Shown here piece after piece: positions 47,349 through 59,203 of a DNA stretch of 64,000 nucleotides. The notes under the pieces were generated by a model. It was not told where the DNA came from. It saw nothing but the letters and a program-made list of their open reading frames with translations, and searched no databases. Position 1 is the first letter of the stretch; the number at the start of each line of letters is the position of its first letter. The position numbers and the translations under genes were made by a program. Origin of the DNA: Diphasiastrum complanatum. Taxonomy: Eukaryota; Streptophyta; Lycopodiopsida; Lycopodiales; Lycopodiaceae. The stretch lies in assembly GCA_029204225.1 (NCBI GenBank), contig CM055095.1, forward strand, positions 37,720,597-37,784,596, written 5' to 3'.

Positions 47349-48547
47349 ATGGCACGGACGAAACAAACGGCTAGAGATCCCAGAGTGATTGCATTGCTCC
47401 ATCGGGATGCACTAGCCGCCCTCGATGATAGAGAGAGAAGGGGGAGCAGAAGTAGGAGTAGGAGTCGTAGCCCAAGAGCGATGCAAGATGATTCGACCAC
47501 TTAGCATGAAGCTGAGGAGGAAATGGCCCAACCACTAACAAGACAGCAGGAGGAGCAACAACAACAACAGCAACAACAACAACAAGAGCAACCACAACAA
47601 TAGCAACCACAACAACAAAGAAGCCCTTCCCCGACGCCAACTGAACGGGAAGAAACAATGCAGTTCTTGGACCAAGAGCTTGTGGCATCGGGTGCATTGC
47701 CGATTTTGAATGATTCATTCTTCGACCCATTTTCACTAGCAACGAGCATGGACAGGGTGGACTTGAACATATTGGATGACACCACACCTACCGTGTCACC
47801 CCCAAGTCATGGGCTAGTGATGGGTCCAATGATGTCATTGTTGGTGGGCGATTCTAATGAGGGCACCCCGATTTCACAGACAACAAGGATGAAGCATAAG
47901 GCGACACATAGACGGTCTGGAAGTAGAGCACACAAGCAAAAGAAAAAAAATCCCCGCAAGGTAGGCTCTACACCAAAGAGAAAGAATCTTGTTGCTCCAC
48001 TGCCATCACCACCGCCCCCACCGCCAACATTGCCTCCACCTCCACCTCCACCTCCACCTCCACCTCCACCTCCACCTCCACCACCTCCACCACCTCCACC
48101 TCCATCTCCACCTCCACCTCCACCACCTCCACCACCTCCAACTTCTGCCATAGCTGGCCCAAGTAGGACCATAGAGTATGAGAGGGGTAGGCCAGTCCCT
48201 CGTGGGACACCTTGGGCTGGAGCTCCATAGGATGCAGCCACCATCTCCTCGATCACGTAGGAAGTGTAGAATTGCAAAGTGGCTGCAAGATTTAAGGAGA
48301 TATCAAAAATCTATTAAATTATTGATACCTAGGGCCCCATTTGTGAGGCTTGTCAAAGAAATAATTGATGAATTTTCCTTGGGGAATAGGGTTATGGCAA
48401 ATGCTGTGTCGGCGATACAAGAGTTTGTGGAATTGTACTTGACACAACTTTTTGAAAACTCATTTTTGTGTGTAGTACGCGGAGAGAGTCACAATAGTCC
48501 TGAAGGATCTCCACCTTGCTAGAAGGTTAAGGAGAGAGCGTAATTGA
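47349..48547 (+). pseudogene. Divergent histone H3-like gene B with a very long Ser-Arg/Gln/Pro tail
   Basis: The ATG (purine at -3, G at +4) opens MARTKQTARDPRVIALL, identical to H3 through Arg8; the H3 Lys9 position and the following K-rich tail are absent. In one frame to 48230 come an Arg/Ser run (SRSRSRSRSP), a Gln tract, MDRVDLNILDDTTPTV, basic RRSGSRAHKQKKK and a long Pro run. That frame holds two TAG stops (47502, 47601). The +1 frame then gives an H3 fold: LRRYQKSIKLLIPRAPFVRL, VKEIIDEF, AVSAIQEFVELYLTQLFEN and SFLCVVR. After a further shift the third frame gives ERVTIVLKDLHLARRLRRER, stop at 48545-48547. This aligns with H3 from KYQKSTELLI to the C-terminus, with no extra loop-1 residues. 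It would be an H3 variant with an N-terminal extension of about 290 residues; this copy is broken. Confidence 0.85.
48000..48140 (+). repeat. Proline-coding (CCACCT)n/(CCACCACCT)n repeat
   Basis: A purine-poor hexamer/nonamer repeat encodes nearly 50 prolines in the tail of H3-like gene B. Its units keep the reading frame, so length variation here would not by itself cause the downstream frameshift. Confidence 0.9.
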
Positions 48548-48790
48548 AAATATGATGTACTGAAGATTTTATCTATAATATACTGAAGATTTTGTGTTAA
48601 GTATATTGAAAATTTTCAGGTAATGTGAATGCAAATTGTTGTGATTGTGTTTAATATCTGATTTCAGGTTTATTTGATTGCAAATTTGAGTAATTCAGTA
48701 CTATCTATGTGAATGGAGTGATTTGAGATTTTTAGTACTATGGGAATGATTGTTTTTTATTATGATTTAGTTAAAGATATTTTTTTTTTT

Positions 48791-48900
48791 GCCTGGGCGT
48801 GAAAATCACGCCAAGGCGCGACCACGACCACTTTGACCTAGTCAAAGTGGCCTATGTTACGCCTTGGCTTGAAAATCACGCCTTGGCGTGATTTTTTTTC
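48791..48900. repeat. Inverted repeats between H3-like B and partner B
   Basis: A perfect 10-bp stem, CCACTTTGAC-CTA-GTCAAAGTGG (48828-48850), sits between larger imperfect arms. The left arm has GCGTGAAAATCACGCCAAGGCG and the right arm CGCCTTGGCTTGAAAATCACG. Like array A, it contains GCGTGAAAAT and a TTGAC-CTAG-TCA core and lies about 250 bases past the H3-like stop codon. Confidence 0.75.
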
Positions 48901-49012
48901 ATTTTTATCAAATATATTTTAAAATTGAATTCTAAATTATAAGAATAATTACATCAAATAATTAAAACAGATAATTAGGAGAGTCGACAAGAAAAACTGA
49001 CAATGTCTTTAT

Positions 49013-50015
49013 TCACATGCAGTTTATTTCCTTTAGAGAAGACTTCAGATTCTCTGATCGCTTTGCTGATGACATTACTGATTTTAGCATATCTAATGCT
49101 AATTTCAAAGCATCACTCTCATTCTCGCGGGTCAATTAAACCTGAGAGAATGATCCAAGTCTCAAATCCAGGACATAAATTATTCAAAATGGCTTTTCGG
49201 AGGACACAGTAAGCCTTTGGCGCTGATGGGGACAACTCTACCTCTCCAACGTGCTTGGAGAGCGCTTTGTATTTAAGAAGCTCCGTTAGTTAATTTGGAC
49301 TGTACTTGTTGCTGAAGCAGAAAATAAAGTTGTTGGGCAAGCTCCCAACGTAGTGGGCCAGAGACTTATCCAGAGTTCCTACTTCAGCTTTTTCTCGAAC
49401 GTCGCCCCTTCGCATAGCAAAGTCATCAATCTCCACTGCGTCCTGCATTTGGTTCAAATTATTGCAAAATGAGTATAATGAAGACAAACAAACATAACAA
49501 AAACACACAAGTTGAATTGTTGGGTCAAACTCGCCTCAGTCCCTTCATCAATGTCTTCGGTTTGCACAAGCTGAATTCCTTTGCCTTTGTACTCCACATT
49601 GACGTTTTCCTGTCGAGTACCTCGAATGGCCTCATTTGAATTGGTGGTGGCTGAAGTGTCTTCAATTGGCAAAGTACTCTTGCGAGTGCTTTCTGAGTGG
49701 TGTCCGTGTCATGGCCGATCAGCTACTCATACGTGTCGTCGGGCTGGGTGTGGTCGAATGTGGAACTGCCATGCCGCAACTTTACTAATGCTGCCAACAT
49801 CTCATCTTCTTGCAAGCCAAGAATATGTTGCAAATCATGCATGAACACATACTCTTGCCCATCAATGATGATTGGAACAAGCCATGGATACGAAGCATGA
49901 CATCATTGGACTCATCTATATCCTCTGGCTCCGCTGATGTGGATGCACCTCTTGCCACTTGTGCTGCCAAGACTGATTCCTACTCCGAGGATAAATCTTC
50001 CTCTTTAGCCTTCAT
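49013..50015 (-). pseudogene. Partner gene B: unrecognised gene converging on H3-like gene B (decayed)
   Basis: The minus-strand order matches partner A. An acidic Ser/Glu-rich segment (EPEDIDESNDVMLRIHGL, about 49930-49880) is followed by a frame change into PIIIDGQEYVFMHDLQHIL with ED.MLAALVKL. Then come VEYKGKGIQLVQTEDIDEGT (49672-49530) and a probable intron ending in AATGCAG. DAVEIDDFAMRRGDVREKAE (49440-49380) is followed, past one stop, by LKYKALSKHVGEVELS with YCVLRKAIL. A helical tail ends at a TGA at 49013-49015. The N-terminal domain of partner A (about 180 residues) was not found here; it may lie upstream beyond an intron or the CT microsatellite, because the ATG at 50015 is preceded by an acceptor-like CACCTAG. 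Function unknown; no catalytic motif that I recognise. Confidence 0.65.
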
Positions 50016-50308
50016 CTAGGTGCAAGAATGCAAAAAGGCATGACAAGAAGTTCTATAAATTGGAAGGCAGCTTATTTTTTGCGTTAATATTAGATTTGTA
50101 GATCGTAAGCCTATGGTTAACATAGAGAAATGAATGGAATTTTAGTTGACTTGTAAATGGTCTACACACCATATAATCTTGGTAAAAACCATGATAAATT
50201 TTGTTTTAGTCCTATTGCTTTGACATCAATGATCCATATGGTTTCAATCTTATGCCAATGATGTACTGGTCTGTCTTATATGTCTTTTGGCATGGAAAAG
50301 ATGGTAAT

Positions 50309-52413
<2,105 letters not shown>

Positions 52414-52733
52414 ATGTAACTTTTGAACCACAACTTGGATTAAGATGATTACGGTGCTATTAGAAGGCTATCTACGAGAAATTTCCAACGACACCCAATA
52501 TGATCTATTTCGAGATATTGTCAGTCAAAGTTATGGGTGACAAACTGGTCAATTGTGCTGAAAAGTGATATAAGATTGACCGATAGCTTTGACCAAATAT
52601 AACTTTGATTGATAACATTTTTTTAACTATAGCTCAGAACTAGGTCATGTTGGGTCTCATTGGAAAGCTCTCGCCGAGGCCTTCTAATGGCACCATAATC
52701 GTCTCAATCTAAGTTGTAGTTTAAAAGTTACAA
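52414..52733. mobile_element. Fold-back (inverted-repeat) element, about 320 bp
   Basis: The left arm starts GTAACTTTTGAACCACAACTT (one mismatch per few bases). It pairs with the right arm, whose reverse complement starts GTAACTTTTAAACTACAACT and continues through ATTAGAAGGC and CCAA(C/T)GA(C/G)ACCCAA. Arms are about 115 bases with roughly 70-75% pairing. There is no ORF. Superfamily unknown because I cannot fix the target-site duplication. Confidence 0.65.
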
Positions 52734-53253
52734 ATTTCTCAATTATAGACTATACCTTTACATAGAATTTAGCTAACCATTGAATATTGTGTAGGTAGGA
52801 CTGTGGGTAGAAAAATATTTTATTTTTGTATTTTACATTGCCAAAAATTTGTAATGGCAATCCTTATAGGGCCCTTTTGAAGGCCAAAATGTCTCTAATG
52901 GGTCATGCATCTTTACTATTGCAAGGTGTGAGTGAGGAGAGAAATGACAATTTGTAGAGATCGTAAGTGCCTTTCCACTACTTACAAGGTACAAAGTGAA
53001 GAAACACACAATTGACATAGTTTACACTTCTTTGGATTCATTTTGTACATATTTTTGGTAGTTGCTACCCATGGTTAAACTTTAAGGTCCCAATATGCAA
53101 CTACATTCTTCACATGACAAGGTAAAATCAATGTGAAAATTTAAAGAGTATTAGACTAAACAAAAATGTGTTAGGCATGTGTATGAGAAATGGTAACAAT
53201 TGCATGTGAATTACAAACTTAATTTTTATTGACCTTTTGACTAGCTATCTAGT
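52734..53253. other. Intergenic stretch, no gene recognised
   Basis: AT-rich sequence between the fold-back element and SINE copy 2. Nothing recognised. Confidence 0.35.
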
Positions 53254-53268
53254 CATTGTAATGCATGA

Positions 53269-53353
53269 ACCAACGGGGTTGTCTTGGTTGGTTAGCTTGA
53301 CATCCAAAGTTTCTTTGGTCTCAGGTTCGAGCCTCCCCTTGGAAACCAAGAAG
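53269..53353 (+). mobile_element. tRNA-derived SINE copy 2 with perfect 15-bp target-site duplication
   Basis: An 85-base insertion is flanked by identical CATTGTAATGCATGA repeats at 53254-53268 and 53354-53368. It has an A-box-like TTGGTTAGCTTGACATCC and a B-box-like CAGGTTCGAGCCTCC about 30 bases later. It ends CTTGGAAACCAAGAAG, partly self-complementary. It matches SINE copy 1 downstream of the BIG gene. Confidence 0.85.
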
Positions 53354-53368
53354 CATTGTAATGCATGA

Positions 53369-54749
53369 CAATATTTTTTTTGGGAGCATATTGGTAGACG
53401 ATCAAATATGTTACCCTTTGGATTTGCCATCAACATTGGTTAATTATTAAAGCTAGATCTTGTAATATTTGCTTTGATCAAGAGATATAGTGTAGTAGTT
53501 TGCCAGAGTATTGGGGATTGACATTCAATGCATGTTTGTTTTTTGTGGTGCAAATTCAAATGTGGTAGTAGTGCGCTAAATTAAGTGTGTGCTTATTTTT
53601 GAAAACAAACACAACTCCGAAGGTATCAAGGGAAGGGCCACTTGCAAAGTCCCCATCACATACTTTCTCATGATGTACACGTGCCTAAAAGGAGGCACAT
53701 TGCTTGATTTAGGTTGTAGACTAGTGTTGTCACAAAAGAAACAAAACTGTCAACAATGCTATTTGTCTTTGGATTTTGGCAAGATAATTGTAAATGATTT
53801 TCTTTTGTCACATCGTGAGGATGAGAAAGACAAGAAGCACATGCTCATGTGATTAACAATTATTGATATTGTAGGAAAAGATGTGGACACCTTTGTAGTT
53901 AAACTTGACTAGTAATATTCACAAGATGATCCACCTAACTAATAGAGCTTCCAAGGCTGGAAAACTCTCCTCCAAGCTAGAAATTAATCATACAAGCTAT
54001 CCATTAGAGGTATTTCGAGTACCAAAAGGGCCTTATGTCAAGATGCTGTTTTTGACTTTTCAACTATTTGACGTACACTTGGCCCAGTTATATATTTACA
54101 CATGTGAAAGACCGTAACGTTGTTTGCCGGTTGAACTTTTTTTGGAGCCTTTTGGTCATATTTTTTTACTGTTCAAAACTCCCGCCGGACAGGGTCCTGA
54201 CTTGTGATTGGACCATCATTGTTGCCCGTGAGTTTCCCGAGTGCCCAGGACTTAACACTAGTGGTTAAAGTAAGTCTCTGACCGTAGTTAGAGTAACATA
54301 TATGGTTTACGAAAGACCGCCAACAAATTTGGTTTCTTATTTTCATACTGATTCGTCTACTTTTAGATTCAAACTCTATTGCTCATCTTCTTTTAGCTTT
54401 GCAGTGGCTTTTGGAAGCCATAGACCATGAAGCAATATTGTCTCAATTTCTGTCTGCAATTGAAAAGACTCAGATGGCTCTTGGATACCATGTATCTATA
54501 CAAAATTTCAGTGGGTTTTCATGCATCCCTCATCAAGAGGTGCTTTTCGTAAAATGAGAAAATCAAATATGGATTATAGGAGCTTTTGGAAAGGTAGAAT
54601 TTAGACTTCAAAGTTTCACCTGATGGTCGATCCATTTCAGAGGTCTTGGTTCAACATGTGTACATGCATAAGGAAATTAGAGTGGAAGGCATAAGTTCAA
54701 ATCATAGACTCAAATGCAATTGTAAGTTTTGGAAATTTTTTGAAGTTTA
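53369..54749. other. Intergenic stretch, no gene recognised
   Basis: Short ORFs (up to 87 codons) without family motifs. No repeat stands out. Confidence 0.35.
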
Positions 54750-55012
54750 CATCCTAGAACCGACATTACAGCTGACGAGCTAGATCCGATATTACAGCTA
54801 ACGAGCTAGATCCGGCATTACAACCGACGAGCTAGATCCGACGACTAGACTTGAAGATTACATCCGACAATCTAGACCTGACGTAAACTGCATCTAACAT
54901 AAACTGTAGGTCTAGACTGTCGGACTGCATGATCTAAACTGCATATGACGTAAACTGCATCCGACGTAAACTGTAGGTCTAGACCTGACGTAAACTGCAT
55001 CCGACGTAAACT
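54750..55012. repeat. Minisatellite-like cluster with ACGAGCTAGATCCG and GACGTAAACTGCATCC units
   Basis: Three units like ACATTACAGCTGACGAGCTAG (period about 31) lead into several copies of GACGTAAACTGCATCC and GTAGGTCTAGAC. The block directly precedes the Gypsy remnant. Short CATCCGAC-like sequence also occurs just after that remnant (57660-57710), so it may belong to the LTR or leader. Confidence 0.7.
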
Positions 55013-55017
55013 TTTGA

Positions 55018-57450
55018 GTGAGATCACACCGAACGATAATCCGAATGATAGAGATAGACCTTTTCATTAGATCTCAAGTGAATCAAGATCCTGGACCATT
55101 AAGATGGAGGCTTGATCAGTATTATAGCCCAAAAGATCAGCATGTTCAACATGTTCCTCATTTTAGCCCTTCAGAAGAGATGCTTTGTATGCAGAGAAAC
55201 CACTCACGTTCAAAGTGAATGTACCCTGAGATATCAATACATCGTTGAATGAAATGATTGTATTAGAAAACATTGCTATAAAGATTGCCCTAACCAAACC
55301 AAAAATACCGTTTTGAGCAACGCTCCCAGTAGTCCTGATATTCAAGATGAATTAAGGCAACCGGAAAACAATGAAGTGGTTGAGCTTACTTCATATTGGT
55401 GTTGCTAAAGGTAACAACATCACCTTACCTGTGCACTATAAATCTTATCCTTAGCAAAGGCATTTCGCTGAATCCTAAAAAGTAACAAATCTAGGTTACC
55501 CATGGTGAGGTACTGGGCCATAACATTTCTCAAAATGGTATAGCCACTGATCTTGAAAAGATCGGAGTGATTCTGGAAATGCCACTACCAGGCACGGTGA
55601 AGAAAATTTATGTTTTTCTTGACCACACAGGTTACTATCAAATTTTTATAATATACTATGCCAATAAAGCAAGGTCAGTATACAAAATCGTTATCGACCC
55701 AAGGTGGACAGAAGAACAGATTGAAGTCTTTGAAGACCTCAAACAGGCTTTAGTCACCGCACCACTTCTTCGTGTGCCTGATTACAACAAGGAGTTCCAT
55801 GTGCATACGGATGCTAGTAAGTATGCCATTGGCATTGTTTCAATGCAACTCGGAGAATTTGGAAAGGATTTTTCAATCCGTTTCCTAAGCCATAGTTGGT
55901 CTCAACTGAGGTTTATTATTCCACTATTGACAGAGAAGCATTAGCAATGGTCTATGTCATACAACAATTTTGTCATTATTTGCTAGGCCAGCTCTTTGTC
56001 TTTTATACTAAACATCATGCTCTTCTATACGTACTAAATAAACCATGCAAACAGGATGGATTGCACGATGGTTGTTGATTCTTCTAGAATTCAACTTTTG
56101 AGTTGTTGTTCGAAAAGGATCACAACATTTCTTGGCTGATTATCTTTCGCGATTATCCAATACTGAAGCATCTGGCGAGCCAATAAATGATGAGTTACCA
56201 AATGTGTGTCTATTTTATATAGATGCGACACCTTTATGGGCTCTGATGATATCACTAGATATCTAGCCACTGGGGAAATGGATCCTTAGTTAATAAAACC
56301 ACAAAAAATAAAGCTCATTATCAAATTTTTGCCTTATTATCTTATTGCATGACAACTATATAAGTTAGGTGTTGATGGTCACACGCCGTTGCACACATGA
56401 ATCTGAAGTCCGATAGATCATTGCCTTGACACACAAAGGTATTGGAGGTGGACATTTATCCTCCGATGCTAATGCTAGGGCAATCCTTTTGGTAGGATTT
56501 TGGTGGCCAACCCTATTCAGAGACACCCATGCTTATATAAAAGTCTGTGACGTTTGTCAACACGCAAAGAATATTCAAAAAGCCGACCACAATCTCGTTA
56601 CTCCAATACTTGAAAGTGAAGCATTTCACAAGTGGGGTATTGATTTTGTTGGACCTATTAGTCTAGCAGCACGTGGCACACAATCACGATACATCTTGAT
56701 TGCCACCAATTATGCAACAAAATGGATAGAGGCTAGAGCAACACGAAAAGCAGATGCAAAAATCGTAGCACGCTTTCTCTATGAAACCATTATCACTCGA
56801 TTTGGTTGTCCAATAGAACTTGTAATTGATCATGGATCTCACTTCCTTAACAAAGTAATCAACAATTTATTAACTCATTACTTCATTATACATCGAAAGA
56901 GCTGTACTATCCTAGATGCAATGGGCAAGCTGAATCTACCAACAAAACTATTTGCAAGGTTTTAACAAAGATAGTAGAAGCAAGTAGATTAGACTGGAAA
57001 ACAAAGTTATTTTTTGCTATTTGGGCTTATAGAACAACGCCAAAATGAGCCACGAGTTGGAAAACACCCTTCTCTACATGTCACTTTAGCATATGCTATT
57101 GACTTGTGTGATGATAGTGCTTATCAACACCAAGTTCAGAATAATCTCTTTACGTTAACCAAATTGTGTGAAACACGTTTCATATCTTATCACGCACAAT
57201 TAGTTCATAAGAGACGACAAAAGGCTTGGCATGATCGTCATGCCAAGACTAAGGATATTCATGATGGTGATATAGTTCTACTTTACACATCCTCGAAAGT
57301 CCATCTTGGAAAGTTGAAATTCTGTAGCCAAGGCCTTATATAGTAAAGAGATTTTTTACGAATGGTGCAATGCAGTTAAAAACATTAGAAGGCATACCCC
57401 TAGAGACATTGGTCAATGGTAGCTGACTACAGAAGTACTATGAGGATACC
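55018..57450 (+). mobile_element. Ty3/Gypsy remnant
   Basis: Plus-strand order: a gag tail with a CCHC zinc knuckle (CFVCRETTHVQSEC, 55178-55225); the end of RT (GHNISQNGIATDLEKIG, about 55515, then ILEMPLPGTVKKIYVFLDHTG); and RNase H (FHVHTDASKYAIGIV, 55800s; REALAMVYVIQQFCHYLLG). Integrase has GGGHLSSDANARAILLVGFW, a CDVC pair, WGIDFVGPI with the first catalytic Asp, and FGCPIELVIDHG. The C-terminal segment reads HLGKLKFCSQGPYIVKRFF and LVNGS.LQKYY. The protease and most of RT are missing and stops are frequent. No LTR pair identified. Confidence 0.85.
56426..56965 (+). pseudogene. Gypsy integrase fragment
   Basis: An open frame of 179 residues. It has a zinc-binding region (H...H then C-x2-C in VCDVCQHAKN) and the core motifs WGIDFVGPI (first Asp) and VIDHGSHFLNKV (second Asp). 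The third acidic residue region is lost in a frameshift after LTHYF. It is the best preserved part of the Gypsy copy. Confidence 0.87.
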
Positions 57451-59110
57451 TTTATGGTAAGTCATGTGTAAAATGTACTTTTGGGTTATTTTTACTTTCC
57501 ATTTTTGTCAAATTTTTCTTTCCATTTTTTTCTCATCCACCATCCTATATATTATGTCCTTTCACAATATTTTCTCTATGTATATATCTACCCAAGTTTT
57601 TCCTAAAATACAATACATTTCACACTTGAAACAAAAATTCAAAAACTAAACCAAGTTTTACATCCGAAGGTACAACCGACAGTACCCTCAAAAGTGCATC
57701 CGACGGTCAGGTACACCTTCACGATCGTGACAAGCTACTGTTGCTGCATCTCAGGAACTGAGGACAAAAAAGCATCAAGAGAGATCTTCTCCACAAACAT
57801 CCGGACCTGCTGACCACACAAGCAACAAAAAAAACCAAGAAGGAAGGCACCAGAAGCAAGACAACTTCTGAATCGGACAACCCACCACCATCAAAGATAG
57901 CCAAGTTGATCCCTAGAAAGAAAAAAAGGATGGTTGTTGTCCTCTAGTAGCAGTGAGGACGATGATGATGAAGAGGAAGGCCAATTGCAGACAAGACAAG
58001 CTAGGACCAGAAAGACATCACCTGTCATTTCCTCAATACAACTACAATTGATGGATACTCAGCAGACACAGTCACCACTAGTGCCATCACCTCCTACTAG
58101 ATCCAGGTCCCAATCACCAACAGGGTCCATCCAAATCATAACCTCACCCACTCATGTACAACAAACAGTTGATTCTATGGTGACAATTCAACAACAACCA
58201 TAAGCAATAGATTTAGGGGAGGGAGAAAGGGCTGCCTACTGACACACTTGCAAAAGACACAATTGTAGCTAAGGAAGAAGACAATGTTCAAGCGGCACAT
58301 GCCATGGAAGATTTTCAACCAGATCAAGGGGAGAGCCCAAAGGCCGAGGATTGAGTACCCCTCTTCTTTGAAACAAGACAATTTCATCGATGTAGACGCC
58401 ATTGACTACTTGAGGTGGAGAAAGCGTCTGAGGAACTTGCACAAGTCTTGTCACTAACCCCCACTCCCACCACTACCACCATTGTTATTACCACCACTGT
58501 CATTACCACTCCCACCACTATTATTACCACCACCCCCATCACCAAATCCATTACCACATCTCTCGTCCCCATTATCATAATTCCCAACATCTCCACTACC
58601 CTTGTGAATACACAACTAACCACTCCATTGCATATTCATGCTTCCATTCTCCAATTTTGTTTTTCCAACCTACCACTGTCTGCACACCGAGTTTCCCACC
58701 CTCCCTGCTTAAGACAACTTATCCAAGAGAGCCAAGGAATCCCTGAAATGGCATGCTGAGTCCTCATACCACCTTCATTGGTTGGTAGATCAGCTTGTCC
58801 AGCAAGGAGAGGAACTAAGCTGTAGCAAGCCATGGAAGAAATCAATACTGAAAGGGCCAAGAGACAAGAGGAGCAATCTCAATTCTCAAATAAGCTCTAG
58901 TCTCTACAACAAGTGCAAGAGAAGCTCAAGCGTCAAATGGATCTCTTCACTCACAAGAATAAGAGACTAACTGATGTGATGACAACGAATCCATTGCCAG
59001 TCTAGGATCGAGATCAGGCTGTAGATGTGCCAAACCAGCGGGGCACATTAGAGTCAAGAAGATAGCAAACAAAATCTGCAATTCCTTGTGATGGGAATTT
59101 GCGAACAGTG
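57451..59110 (+). pseudogene. Unrecognised low-complexity, coiled-coil coding remnant
   Basis: Several broken plus-strand frames appear to be one ORF. SSSSSEDDDDEEEG (57940) leads to a Gln/Ser/Pro/Thr stretch. IEYPSSLKQDNFIDVDAID (about 58350) is followed by Pro/Leu-rich repeats (58460-58560). RAKESLKWHAESSYHLHWL (58730) leads to a coiled coil (AKRQEEQSQFSNKL, LQQVQEKLKRQMDLFTHKNK, 58860-58970). It lies directly downstream of the Gypsy remnant and could be an extra ORF or gag-like protein of a related retroelement. I cannot name it. Confidence 0.3.
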
Positions 59111-59203
59111 GAAGATTAGAGGCGATATTGTTACCCTCTCTGAAGCGAAGAATGGATTCCTCTGGATTCTACCATAGCAGAGAGCTTCCGATCAAGGTCT
59201 TTT

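Noticed and set aside
47371..48277. Minus-strand ORFs rich in Val/Gly/Cys opposite H3-like gene B
   Set aside because: They are the antisense of the Gln and Pro repeats; the plus-strand frame has recognisable H3 sequence.
47349..48547. Calling H3-like gene B a centromeric CenH3
   Set aside because: Loop 1 between alpha1 and alpha2 has the same length as canonical H3, whereas plant CenH3 has extra residues there, and CenH3 does not keep ARTKQTAR. A generic H3 variant fits better.
47349..48547. Treating the H3-like gene B frame changes as introns
   Set aside because: I found no GT-AG pair that would join tail and fold without losing the alphaN helix, and the second shift falls inside the fold where H3 alignment leaves only about 2 missing bases.
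54860..55010. CRISPR-like array in the short repeats
   Set aside because: Unit spacing is irregular, the spacers are themselves repeated, and the context is a plant nuclear genome.
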